Positions 1 to 11,081 of a DNA stretch of 64,000 bases are shown here, piece after piece. The position numbers and the translations under genes are program-made. Position 1 is the stretch's first letter. Every line of letters begins with the position of its first letter. The DNA is from Endocalyx cinctus (Eukaryota > Ascomycota > Sordariomycetes > Amphisphaeriales > Apiosporaceae): the NCBI GenBank assembly GCA_001600455.1, contig BCKC01000003.1:3448315-3512314 (forward strand), written 5' to 3'. The notes beneath the pieces were generated by a model. That model saw nothing but the letters and a program-made list of their open reading frames with translations, was not told the DNA's origin and did not search any database.

Positions 1-1192
1 CGCGGCCGCGCGAGCCGGTCGCGTCGTCTACTTCGACGCCGGCACGTACAAGGTGACGCGGACCCTGCTCGTGCCGCCGGGGAGCCGGATCGTCGGGGAA
101 GGGTACCCGGTGATCATGTCGAGCGGGAGCTACTTCGCCAACGTCAACGCGCCGCAAGCCGTCGTGAAGATCGGGAACGTCGGGGACTCGGGCGTCGTCG
201 AGTGGAGCGACATGATGGTCTCGACGCAGGGGGCGCAGGCCGGCGCGGTGCTGATCCAGTGGAACCTGAACTCGCCCTCGACGGGCGTTCCGAGCGGCAT
301 GTGGGACGTGCACACGCGCGTGGGCGGGACGAAAGGGTCGAGCCTGTCGTACGCCGACTGCGCCTCGACGCCGGCCTCGACGACGGTTAAGACCGCCTGC
401 ATGGGCGCGTACATGTCGATGCACGTCACCAAGTCGGCCGGCCGGCTGTACATGGAGAACGTGTGGCTGTGGGTGGCCGACCACGACGTGGACGACTCGG
501 CGCTCCGGCAGATCACCGTCTACGCCGGCAGGGGTCTCCTGGTGCAGTCGACCGCCGGCGTTATCTGGCTCGTCGGCACGAGCTCGGAACATCATACCCG
601 CTACCAGTACCAGCTGTCCGGCACCCAGCTCGTCTTCGCCGGTCAGATCCAGACCGAGACGCCGTATTACCAGCCGAACCCGGGGGCGAGGTCGCCTTTC
701 CCCCTCAACACGACTATAGACGACCCGAATTTTGATGTCTTCTGTCCTCAGGGCTCGGCGAGCACTTGCGCAGAGGCGTGGGCCCTCAGATTGAATGGGA
801 GCAAGAACGTGCTTATTTACGGTGCAGGGTAAGTTTCAACATCCTCTTTGTCTTTTGGCTAAAAAAAAAAAAAAAAAAAGGGGGGGGGGGGGGGGAAGGT
901 TTTAAACCATGTCTGTGTGTCTGTCTCGGCTAACCTTTTTTCCCTTCTCATCAGGTTTTACTCATTTTTCAACAATTATAGCACATCGTGTTCAGCCACG
1001 GGTGCTAGCACGCTGTGTCAGACGGGCATAGTCCAATACGACTCAGCTAATACTAAGGGTTTCTGGATTTACGGGTTGAATACCGTCGGCGCCGCTGGTA
1101 TGATAATAAGAGATACTACAAGCATTGCGAAGTATGCGTCCAACATCAACGTCTTTCCTAGTACCATTGTGTATTTCAATAGTAATACATAG
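1..1192 (+). CDS. GH55 exo-beta-1,3-glucanase, C-terminal part (cut by left edge)
   Basis: Glycoside hydrolase family 55 enzymes are secreted exo-acting beta-1,3-glucanases built from two right-handed beta-helices. The reading frame is already open at base 2, so the N-terminus and signal peptide lie outside the window. Exon A runs to 828, an intron of 126 nt occupies 829-954 (GTAAGT donor, CTAAC branch near 930, CAG acceptor) and exon B ends at 1192. The spliced junction reads YGAGFYSFFNNYSTSC, the usual GH55 C-terminal signature, followed by the typical end with INVFPSTIVYF. The motif QTETPYYQPNP is also typical of the family, and its Glu is a possible catalytic residue, although I cannot prove that here. 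The intron carries an odd A19G16 tract. A candidate AATAAA polyadenylation signal is at 1245. The family call is firm; exact substrate preference is not visible. Confidence 0.93.
861..895 (+). repeat. A19-G16 homopolymer pair inside the GH55 intron
   Basis: Nineteen A (861-879) are followed directly by sixteen G (880-895). The block sits entirely within the intron, between donor and branch point. Such junctions are prone to length error in sequencing, so the lengths should be treated as approximate. Confidence 0.9.
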
Positions 1193-1933
1193 ACGGATAA
1201 AATCTATGTATGAGATGTATAAACGGAAGGTTCAATTAATCGAAAATAAATACATATGTAATAATAGGACTGAAGGACTAAATAAAGATAGAAGAAAGTA
1301 ATGAGCTAGACGTGAGGTCTGAATGATTGTAGCAAGTAGAGAGATAGCTATGCAAATTGTATAAACATGAAACAGTCTTAGAAGAGGAGTCCCTTGCTTG
1401 TAGTGCGCCAAGGTGATTATTGGAGTCTTGACTCCAACTCCCAGGGACCACAATATCCAAATCTGGTCTGTCCGTGTCACGCAGACACACTAACAGGGTC
1501 ACTTTACCCTTTTCAGTATCGTATTCTCGGCTTCCGTCAGGCACTCATTGTAAGTCCACTAATCAGCATCGCGTATTATTTCAAGGCTACACATGGTCGA
1601 TATCCGTGCCTATGGTATCGCGAGCTCAGTGACGCTTTATTTTAGTTCTTCGGAATTGGACTTGTACGCGTAGGTTCCAAGAACAACAACGTGCACCAAG
1701 CCTCGTGAAGGGCCTGTCCGTACCAAACATGCGCGCTTGAAGATGACATGGACAAATTATGCACAGGTGTGTTGCGAGGGTTACGAGAGTCGGCATTTTC
1801 ATATAAGAAAGCCATGGCGACCACACTCCGGAGAAGTGAGCTATAAGAAACACCTAGGCTGTCTTCTCGATCACGGAGAAGTCCCCCGGGAAACACTTCT
1901 AGCTTATCCACTTCGTTTTACGCTTTCCTCAAG
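1193..1933. other. Intergenic spacer, GH55 to GH43
   Basis: Short overlapping open frames occur here in several frames on both strands, but none shows a codon pattern, domain or conserved motif. The last 140 bases act as the likely promoter of the GH43 gene: two TATAAGAAA words lie at 1802 and 1842, the second about 90 bases before its start codon. Confidence 0.6.
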
Positions 1934-2988
1934 ATGGGTTTCTTCAAGCTACTCACGTCGTTCGTGACGTTGATGGGTCTTTTCGACCTGTCTGTCGCTT
2001 GGACGAATCCGATTCGTTCCCCTTCTGGAAGCGATCCTTTTGTCACTTATAGCGATGGCTACTACTATATCATGACGACATCATGGACCGATTTGGAGAT
2101 CGCTCGCTCAGCTACTGTTGAAGGCTTGAAGACGGCGGAGAAAAAGGTCATCTACTCAGACACGACTTCTTCTCGATGCTGCAACGTGTGGGCTCCCGAG
2201 GTCCACTACTTCGACGGGGCGTGGTATGTGTATTATACGGCTGGAGAAGCGGACGATTTGGATGGACAACGTCTTCATGCTCTGAAGGGTAAGTCAAATA
2301 ATTATTACAACTCTCCTTCCAACTGTATTTACTTAATGGGCTCGACGAAACTAATGTTGAGCTAGGTGGGGCTACACCCTGGGATACATATTCCTACGCC
2401 GGTCAGTTGACCACGGAGTGGGCCATCGACGCCTCGACCCTCCGATTCAGCAGCTGGGGCAACTACCTGATGTTTTCATGCTTCCACGGAGTGACGTATC
2501 AGTCCATCTGCCTGCAGGAGCTTAGCTCGGATTACGTGAGCCTGACGGGGGACATCACGGTGATCTCGCAGCCGACGGAATCGTGGGAGACCGTCTCGGT
2601 ACCGGTGAACGAAGGGCCGGCGGCGCTCTACTACGGGGGCACGACATACATCGCCTACTCGGCGTCGTACTGCTGGACGACTAGCTACTGCCTCGGCCTG
2701 CTCACATGGGACGGCACGACGGACCCAACGCAGGCTGCGGCCTGGACCAAGAGCAGCGATTGCGTCTTCTCCAGCGCTAACGGCAATTACGGAACCGGCC
2801 ACAACAGCTTCTTCCAGAGTCCCGACGGCTCGGAGACCTGGCTCGCATACCACGCGACGAGCAATAGTGAAGGTGCTTGCGACGATACTAGGTACACCAT
2901 GATACAGTCGTTGGGTACGCAGAGTGACGGTGCGCCTGATTTTGGTTCGCCTGTCGATTTCACTTACACCTACAGCGAGCCAGCTTAA
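1934..2988 (+). CDS. Secreted GH43 arabinanase/arabinofuranosidase-like hydrolase
   Basis: Two exons, 1934-2288 and 2366-2988, encode 325 residues. The 77-nt intron has a GTAAGT donor, a CTAAT branch site and a TAG acceptor. Residues 1-22 form a signal peptide (hydrophobic FVTLMGLFDLSVA), so the enzyme is secreted. GH43 is a five-bladed beta-propeller family acting on arabinan and xylan side chains. Visible family marks are SGSDPFVTYSDGYYYIM (the early DP Asp is the expected catalytic base), NVWAPEVHYFDGAWYVYY (the WAPE box), the AID turn (pKa-modulating Asp candidate) and NEGPAALYYGGTTYIAYSAS (the Glu is the expected acid). All three catalytic positions appear present. Several extra Cys suggest disulfides. 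It sits between two other secreted-enzyme genes. Exo-alpha-L-arabinofuranosidase and xylosidase activities cannot be separated by eye. Confidence 0.93.
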
Positions 2989-4870
2989 GGTGTTATTTAT
3001 ATATGGGTAGATTTTTATGTGGCGAAGAGATCATTTAATCAGATTTAGGTGTAAAACCCTAAACGAATTGCTGCTCGTTGGCGAATAGATGAATTTTACC
3101 TAGATAATATTGAGAACTCCAGTGAAAAGAAATCTTAGAGCGCATTGATATGTATGTAGGTTATAATACAACCAGTTTCACTCGACTATGTATAACTACC
3201 TATCTTCTCTATTGAGATAGCATTAGTTTATAATCTTTAGAAGGAAAGGGACAGGAAGAAAGGAGAGTGTCGCTAGGTTTGAGGACTTGGAAAGTGGATG
3301 ACTCCTTAAACAAGCAAGAATATCCACGACGGAAGTTTCGTACGGTTGATCTTGACGGAGTTAGCCTATCGAAGGTAGTTATAAACTATCATAAGGGTCG
3401 ATCCTACTAATAAATAAGTAATTATTATGTAGATCAATATTTAGACATCAAAGTTACTTGAATATATACAGAGGTATATATATAGATGTAAAAATGCATA
3501 GAAAAAAGCGAAAGCAGAAGTAGGATAAGCGCCCGTTGCATGCATACATATATACGTACATCAACGATCAAAAGGGGTGAAAGAGCCGAATAGAAGGGAC
3601 AGGGAAAGCTTATCCAGGGTGACCCGGTACTGTGGTTTTAAGTGCAGGCTCGGCCGAATAGGGATCCATCCGATGTAGATATCGGAGGAATCCACAATAG
3701 TTCTTTAGTTGGGCCTAGAAGGGTGGGAGGTAGCTTTCCGTCATCCGCCAGTCAACATCGGATATCCACCTAGCTATACCTTTTGAGATACGGTGCTCGA
3801 GCGGTAACCCTTCCTGCGCCGAAGGGGGGGTCAGATTTCGGCACTACTGTAGAGTTAACGCTCGCAGCTTACAGAGAGGGGCTTGAGATTGGACACAAAA
3901 GGATTAAGGATTCAATGCTATTATTTATAAATATTATCTATACGTGTTATTTATAGAGGGTATTTATGTATGGCTGTAGGAATGAAAGAGGAGATGTAAG
4001 GTCTTCCACCCCGCAGAAGTTAACTACCCACATATGTAACTACTAGGTTAATAAAAACCATTAATTGCCTCCATCACGAGCCCTCCTTCGCCACTAAGCG
4101 CCGCCATGATCTCTACATCTAAATTTGATAATAATAATAGTAGTAACTATCTATCAGAGTGTTAGAGCTTATGAGTGTGGATTGGGAGCTTGGCAATCAT
4201 ATTGAATGTACTATGTAAATACTTCATTGAATTAGGGCTTAAGGAACTATCTTGTTCTATGAATCGAACGGGAGCTCAGCACCTTATTTATAATGCTTCC
4301 TGAGCTGGTAACACGTAATTACGGGATTGGTCAATCTCTCCGAACGGGTCAGTGAGCTTGATTCCACCCCTTAATATAAATTTTACGTCTCCGATACCAG
4401 GTCCCATTCAGTCCCACTTCTCCGTCACACTATCTCTGAACACTCAAAGGCTGAGTATTAATACGAGGTTTTATTATTAGTATTAACAACTGTGTACACA
4501 GTACTTGTATGTTCAACTAGATGGAAAGACCTGAGAGACTCGGGCAAAATGCAAGCTTCCTCACACATATTCAGCTCAAAAATGCGAGTGATGAAGGAAA
4601 CAAAATCTCAATTGGTGCTGCAAAATGCAAAATAGCTAGCAAATACAAGTTCCATGATCCCTTTGAAGTCAGTTCCAGTAGCTCCGTATATGCTTTGCCA
4701 TCAATCCTATCCCCTATCCCCTATCCCCTATACCCATCCTCTACTCTCCTTAGACGTAAAAACAATGAACTTTCCATAAACGAGGGTAGCTGGCACTAAA
4801 CAGTAACGCCCTTTGTCCCACTTCCCCTTAAGATACCCGTAATAAATCTCAAACAAATGCAAGTAATTAA
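2989..4870. other. Intergenic, GH43 to tyrosinase (convergent 3' ends)
   Basis: This 1.9-kb AT-rich stretch has no supportable gene. It holds direct GCCGAATAG copies near 3588 and 3652, an inverted pair ATCCGATGT/ACATCGGAT at about 3668 and 3758, and a C-rich CCCCTAT tandem near 4706. A 92-residue open frame at 4521-4799 has low-complexity composition and no recognisable motif. Confidence 0.6.
4706..4735 (+). repeat. CCCCTAT tandem repeat (G-rich on minus strand)
   Basis: Three CCCCTAT units are flanked by partial units (CCTAT on the left, ACCC on the right). The minus strand therefore carries five closely spaced runs of two to four G, a plausible G-quadruplex or i-motif tract. It lies about 130 bases beyond the 3' end of the tyrosinase gene. 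Confidence 0.75.
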
Positions 4871-6152
4871 TTACTCGACGTACGAGGCGCAGATGACGTC
4901 TCCCTGGAGGTCCATGACCTCGGAGATGGTGTAGTTAGAAATGAGGCCCGCCATCCAGAGAACGTGGTTGAGCGTGGTCGTGTTACCGTCGTCACCGAAG
5001 TAATCGGTGATGTCCGTTCCGGGGTAATCGATTCCTTCGAACTCGAGAAGCTCGGCGCTGGGGACGTTATCGCCTCCCATGTCTGCGTATAGGCCAAGGT
5101 CAGAAAAAGAAAAAGATCGAGAAAAAAAAATAAGGAGACGGAGAACAAGGGGGACTAAATACGTACCGGTCAAACGGAAGGTCAAGTTATCCTGCTGCCA
5201 GTTCCACCACAGACGATCCAAGTTGGCGTGGTGCATGAAGAAGGCCGGGTCGGTCGGGCTCGCGACGACGTTGCCCATCTTGCCGCCGATGCCCTGGTGG
5301 CCGGCGGAGTGGAGGGGGCCGGAGTAGCAGTCGTTGGCGTCGACGTAGCTGGTCGTGGCGAGGCAGGTGTCGATCTGGTCCTGCGTGGCCGCGCTGGCGA
5401 AGGAGTCGGTGTCGAAGTTGCGGGTGATGCAGTCCGACGCGCCGGTGCCGTCCTCGTTCACGTGCGCGACGAAGTCGGTGAAGGGTCCGTCCGTGATGCA
5501 GTCGCCGCCGCCGTCGCCGCCGAAGCCGGTGTCGGCGTCGAACAGGGCGGACGAGGCCATGTCGTCGACGTCGGCCAACTCGTCCCAGTATCTGTTTTTG
5601 AAAGAAAAAATGTCAGTAATCATTGAGTTGGCGTACCGAGATGGTAGGAGAGGCAATGAAGTCATAGGGTCACTTACGGTTGAGCTCCGGTGTAGCCGCA
5701 CTCGTCCTGCAAAAGCATTTCATGCGCGCGCACGTAGAGACGATGCCAAGGAAGGAAGGCACCCTATAGGCGTATACTGGTTAGCTTCCATATTTAAACA
5801 TTGTATAGTGGATCACCACGCAAAAGGATTTATACGTACCACGTTGTGAATGACGGATGCTTGAACGACATGAGTATAGATGACCTCGTCGTAACGGCTC
5901 TGAGCCCAGTCCGTATACAGCTGAGGAGATGCGTCCATGAGACACAACTCAGCATCGATATAAGCCGACTTCTCGTCATCCGTGAGGGCGGACCTGTTGT
6001 AATACCGTTAGCGGTGCATCTTATTTGTGCTATTAATTAGTTGCTACTTACCAAGACTTTCTCTGGTTATCGGTACAGTCGCCAAGAGCGTTCGTAACGC
6101 TTGCTGCGGCGAAGGCCGCCAAGACAGCCTGAGTAAAAGTAAGACGAGCCAT
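4871..6152 (-). CDS. Secreted short fungal tyrosinase / catechol-oxidase-type copper enzyme
   Basis: Type-3 copper oxidases hydroxylate monophenols and/or oxidise diphenols to quinones, for melanin or for plant-phenol turnover. Five exons read on the minus strand: 6152-6052, 5993-5840, 5763-5678, 5591-5167 and 5082-4871, giving 325 residues. All introns are short with GTAAGT or GTACGT donors. The start was chosen at 6152 because it opens a clean signal peptide (residues 1-22, MARLTFTQAVLAAFAAASVTNA); an upstream in-frame ATG at 6263 adds an unlikely leader. The CuA ligands are H75, H83 and H92 (H83 in VIH, H92 in FLPWHR). CuB ligands are H208 and H212 (HSAGH) plus H234/H235 in FMHHANLDRLWWNWQ. 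There is no long C-terminal shielding domain, as in short secreted fungal enzymes. Whether it is a true tyrosinase or only a catechol oxidase is not decidable here. Confidence 0.93.
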
Positions 6153-6315
6153 GATCGGAAGGTGAAAAGATATAGATATGTATATGTGAAAAGATGATTT
6201 AGCGAGAGACGAAAAAGATAAAGATCTTAGCTGAAAAGGTTGATGAAGGATGAGACAACACAAACAAGCCTGTGGACTTAGATATTTCTCTCTATTCGAA
6301 GAGGAAAGGAAGCTC

Positions 6316-6321
6316 TTTATA
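6316..6321 (-). promoter_or_regulatory. TATA box candidate for the tyrosinase gene
   Basis: TATAAA on the minus strand, within CATATAAAG, lies about 165 bases upstream of the tyrosinase start codon. This spacing fits a TATA box plus a 5' leader of roughly 130 nt. Confidence 0.5.
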
Positions 6322-9307
6322 TGTCTATCAAAATGTATCCATATCCATAAATTCTGACATCTTCGATCAAAACCTCCTATATCTCTTTGTCTAAACTATA
6401 CCTTTTGTGGAGGAACCACGATACCCCATGTGCCTCGTCATCTAAAGTATGATAAGAAGTCTGGTGATAAACGATATTAACAGGAGGAGAAGGAGGTGAA
6501 AGAGAGATGGTGATGCTGAACACGGTCCGCATGGGGCTCGTGCTCCTGGTTGTTTCTTCGCATTCCCACATATTCAGGGGAAGGACACATCCCTACAGCT
6601 CGAATATAGAAACAAATTCGTCGTGAATGGTCCTGTGCTTCTAGGGGTAGTCAGAATCGGAGAAAAAAAATATATTACTCTGACTAGGGGTAAAAGTAAT
6701 ACATGCCCTGAACCGGTACCCGGGAGATACGCTAATTGGAGGTTCTTCTAGGGTATTTCTCAAAGCGTGCTTAATGGGATTCTTGAGAAGAAAAAAATGA
6801 AGTAGTTGGTAAATTTGCTAATAAATTGTATAGGAGAGACACCCTAGCCCAGTTTGACGTCTGTCCACATAATACTATTTACTCACCGTGCCATATCATG
6901 AAGTCCTTTTTGATGTACGAAGTAAGGACGCGTAGGCTTAAAGGCTGTGCGGTAGTATCAGGATGGTATATATATGTGGCCCAGTGGGCCCTATGGTGGC
7001 TCTCATCCTTGCAGAAGATCTAGCGATTATGCTTAAATGAAAATTTAAAGGCCCGAGTGACGCATCAACGGCGCTCCAATACCCTGAGGAGCTCGTACAT
7101 GACGCTACAGTACACGACAATCAAGGAAGGCAAGCGCGATTCAAGTCTATCGACTCGATTATCCTGCTAAGCGCTTTTGGCTGAACCCTGATTTGTCAAT
7201 CAACGAGGCCACGAAGTACGCGTCCGTATCTGCAATGTAATGCTCTTTATATTTATTGGCAGCCACTTGTCAAGATTCGGTGCTAGAACCATTAGAGGAA
7301 ACAATGTCATACTGCGTAAGTTATCTCATTCCCCTTCACTCGTAGTATCCCCTGACCTCAAAAGTTTACTTGCCAATGAATAGTCTTGATGAAATTGTCG
7401 GCGAATGATCACAATTCCGGGGTTAAGAATATACCTTTTCGAGGCCAGGATCTACGTGTCTCTTGTCAAAATGGTTACATCGCTTGTGAGATTTGACGTG
7501 CTATGGCAGGGCTCGAGGTTTTATATCTTGCTATGTGCATAGTACTTTGTAATGTAATATTGTACTCGTATAATACATATGCGTGAATCTTTTATGTTGT
7601 TTTAGCCGGCAGCACAGTTGGATATGTTTGTTACTTTTTGCTTTTAACTTTAAATTAACTCAACATCCAGCCAGGTCCTTATGTCAGCTGTGACCTCACC
7701 TCCAGTTATACTCGTATTCATAGGTAATATATAACGTTACAGTACATATCTACACTATGTAATTCGCCCTTCTATAAGTTGCAAGCTTACCTCAAGTTAT
7801 ACGTGTACATGTATATTATTTAATGCTATATAAATATAACCCTTGTCCGTCCTTCCCATGTGATCGGAATATTATGATAACATAATTCGATAGGATGTAG
7901 GTATATGGTTTGCTTCCCATTGGCTATATTAATATCTTCGGCCGGTGGGTTTATGTTTTTAAGGTGGAAGATAATATCTACGATGTTTTTATCGGATGCT
8001 ATTTTGTTTCTTAGTACATATCGTGGGGTTAATATAGAAGTTGGTACTCCGTATTGGATGTGTTTTTTTTAGGTTATTTACTAGTGCTGATGTTTCTGGA
8101 AGGGCTGAAGGGGAGAGATCTCAGCTTAAAGGTAAGAATGATAGCAGATTTCTATATACTAGTATCGATTTTTATAATATTGATTTTTTTTTCTCCGGTA
8201 TCTCAATGTGTACAAGTAAGGTTGGTTCTGCTCAGCTACACTAGCGTAGGTGCTAAACGGCTATGAGTGGAAGGGTTCCATTCGTTCAAAATCTGTACGA
8301 GTCATTTTCAATCGCTGTACGATTACACTGACTTTTTTTTTTTGTGCATTCTGCATTACACTAGTGTCTATGCAGGTAGTATCCAAATGACCAAGGGTTA
8401 CTCGATCCACCGTACCGTGCGAGGGGAAGATCGCAACGACATTCTATATGTAGGTTATACGAATAAGTTGGTATTAAACACAAGCAGCAGCTTACGCAAC
8501 TCTATCTCGGATCCAACGGCAGCATGTCGAGGACAATAAAAAGGATAAAAAAAAAAAAAAAAGTCAGTCGCCGACAAGACTTAGCCTTCTAATACCCCTA
8601 ACCTCTGATTTATCATAATTATATAATCCGAACACCCTTTTATTCAGCTCATTACTTAATCTTTTAGCGACCTCGAAATGAACATAGTCCCGGGCGCTCG
8701 AGGTTTCTCGAACGCATAATCCGTTATAATTATATTAAATCGATCGACCTACAAAGCTTAGTCTCCGTTGTTCCTGAATTTTCATCAGATTCCGAACGCA
8801 TAGACCCTTCTCCGTTGCTCCCCCGAAGATCGGAGTGGGCGCGATGCGGTGTCCTGAGCTGCGATTTCGTCCAAGCTGCCCTGTTCTAGTGCTTCCGAAG
8901 CTAGCTTACGGCTGAAGGCGGAGAGACGCTTTCCTCCTTTCGAAAACCGTGGGTGGACCGGTTTGAATTCGCCCCAGAAAAAGTTTCAGGCCATGAAGTC
9001 GAGTCTGGGCTGTCGTTAGTTAATTTGCATGAGGCGGCTTTATTCAGATGATTGTACTTTTGCCAAATGCAGGTAGGTTTGGATGTCGAGATGGTCCGAG
9101 GGGTACAACGGTGACTTGAGGCTCGCGGGGTAGTCCTGTAGGGGTTGGTTTTGACGATGCGATGAGTGGATGGCCGCAGCGTTAGTTCGTACTCTCCACT
9201 CTAGGACTGCTCGCCGGGGGAGGATCCCACTCTGAAGTGTTAACCGGGGTAGGGCCGGAGGTTGACTGCTTTGGCATGCAATGCGGCTTACGCTCGCTAT
9301 TCATAGT

Positions 9308-9344
<37 letters not shown>

Positions 9345-10123
9345 GATTTCAGTCCCAGTTTTGATGTGGGTGGATAAGTCGAGGACTGCTTGCTCGCTGT
9401 ATGCGGTATGCCAACATGGCTGCTTGCTATAGCTGACAGCGCAATCTGCAACAATTACGAGATTAAGTAGTCTGGCATGGCCAAAGTCGTGATAGATCGA
9501 GGCTCTGAGCCTTACTCATAACCCTTACATAGTAGCGTCGGTATGGAAAGAAGGGTTGTCGAGAATTAGCCAATTCAAAATTCCAGATAGTTTACGTACA
9601 CAACACAGTAGTAGGTACTTGGACTCAGAAATAGTTAGATAGAAATATCTAATACTATTGCTCTCTAAGCTATTACAATGTATTTGTACCACACCTTACT
9701 TAACATTCAGTATACCATACTGTGATAACAAAAGGGGATACCAGGCCTAATATACCTAGGTATATATTAAAGTTTACACTACAAATATCCATTCTTTAGT
9801 ATGGAGTACGGAATAGTGAAAGAGAACAAAGCCGAAGACTCTGTACTCTGTAAATCGGGGTCTAATAACTTGTTGATAAAACTAAAACTAGACTAACTAG
9901 TTCTGGACTCCTCACGAACCTTATTAAGTACACCAAATGACTCTCTGCGTTTAGTCATCCCAGCTAAGAATTAAATGTGAATTGTGGGGTACAACGGCAG
10001 GTGCACGGGCCATTTGTATCGCTTCAAGTTAATTCTTCAATTTTGCTGACTGGGCAAAAGGAGTTATAGGTACAAATAAGCATGCCCCTTCCAATAAGAA
10101 CCTGAGTGGTTCTGGGAATAAGC
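6322..10123. other. AT-rich spacer between tyrosinase and tRNA-Thr
   Basis: About 3.8 kb without a supportable gene. Open frames are short and overlap each other. A weak coding-like stretch occurs at about 7050-7245, where all three plus frames stay open in turn. A 32-base T run lies at 9312-9343. The part at 8770-9000 is GC-richer but contains no recognisable protein. Pale traces of decayed sequence are possible. Confidence 0.5.
9312..9343 (+). repeat. T32 homopolymer
   Basis: Thirty-two consecutive T in intergenic DNA. Only the homopolymer itself can be stated. Confidence 0.9.
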
Positions 10124-10229
10124 GCCCTTTTAGCTCAGTGGTAGAGCGTGTCACTCGTAGCCTGTGCTATACATAGCATTGTTCATCTGCTCAATGACAA
10201 GGTCCATCGTTCAATCCGGTGAGGGGGCA
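10124..10229 (+). tRNA. tRNA-Thr(CGT) with a 34-nt intron
   Basis: The cloverleaf can be folded by hand. Acceptor strands are GCCCTTT and AGGGGGC with two G-U pairs, and the discriminator A is at 10229. The D arm is GCTC-AGTGGTA-GAGC. The anticodon arm is TGTCA/TGACA with loop CTCGTA-A, so the anticodon CGT (10156-10158) reads ACG threonine codons. The T arm is CATCG-TTCAATC-CGGTG. The intron occupies 10160-10193, directly after base 37, the standard nuclear tRNA intron position; the mature tRNA is 72 nt before CCA addition. Internal A and B boxes are intact, and a T8 stop follows. Confidence 0.95.
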
Positions 10230-10247
10230 GGTTTCATTTTTAATATC

Positions 10248-10255
10248 TTTTTTTT
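10248..10255 (+). terminator. RNA polymerase III T-run terminator of tRNA-Thr
   Basis: Eight T, 18 bases after the end of the tRNA, match the oligo-T stop used by polymerase III. Confidence 0.8.
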
Positions 10256-10281
10256 AATGTTATTCTTATAATATAAAATAT

Positions 10282-10287
<6 letters not shown>

Positions 10288-10318
<31 letters not shown>
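10288..10318 (+). repeat. T31 homopolymer
   Basis: Thirty-one consecutive T, 59 bases downstream of the tRNA-Thr gene and separate from its own T8 terminator. Confidence 0.9.
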
Positions 10319-10886
10319 CTCTCCCTTCCTGTCATTCTCTTCTTAATGGAATTTGTTTAAATATGGTTTAAATCACTTCAAGAAATTCGAATGCCATTTG
10401 TTATATATATATACTCTGTATATAGGTGTATACTTAGGTATGTCATCACAATGACCATATCCTTAACTAATTACCTAATAGGGCTCAATATCTTTAATAA
10501 AAATTACTTGCTATACGGAGTACGGAGTATCAACTCAATATTTGCATTGTTAAGATATCCATGCATCCACCCTATTTAGTTGCACTATGCGCTCTGAAAA
10601 AAAGAACTAGTAAAGCCAAATGACTAGTTTATAAATATAAAACCTTGGAAGCAATAGTTATCTATGAAGTCATCAAAGAGATGCATGGTAACTCTGTCCC
10701 GAGGTCTTAGTTTTCGGCGTGTTTTATAATCCCGTCCACGGATGAATTCATCTTTCCTACACACCTGCGCCGTATTAGCTTGGTATTATTGATGTATGTG
10801 TATACCAAAATAAAAATTACTGGCTAGAATTGCTCAAGGCAATACGAAGTAAAGTAAAGAAAAAAAAAAACATTGTTGTTTTTAAG

Positions 10887-10890
<4 letters not shown>

Positions 10891-10920
<30 letters not shown>
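10891..10920 (+). repeat. (TA)15 microsatellite
   Basis: Fifteen TA units with no interruption, followed by further AT-rich sequence, about 160 bases before the SDR start codon. Confidence 0.9.
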
Positions 10921-10922
<2 letters not shown>

Positions 10923-11081
10923 ATATATATTCACATAACTCTGAGCTAACTGTATTATTTGAATTGTAAAATATTCTTTCCCTATCAACTTTCCACCTCT
11001 TATTTCCAGACCTCAAACGCTATATTTCCAAATCAAACAAACCTACCTACCACATACGTACCTGTAACCAGATTTGCTATC

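Larger units (their letters stand above)
10256..11081. other. Low-complexity spacer upstream of the SDR gene
   Basis: This spacer contains a T31 run (10288-10318), two overlapping TACGGAGTA copies (10514-10529) and a (TA)15 block (10891-10920). No gene is supported. The last 130 bases are pyrimidine- and CCTAC-rich leader-like sequence before the SDR start. Confidence 0.65.

Noticed and set aside
3600..3860. 5S rRNA gene
   Set aside because: The GC-richer patch looked RNA-like at first, but it lacks the conserved 5S start and box A/C internal promoter.
5228..5849. Plus-strand frames over the tyrosinase gene
   Set aside because: The minus-strand tyrosinase has both copper sites and consistent introns; the plus frames are shadows.
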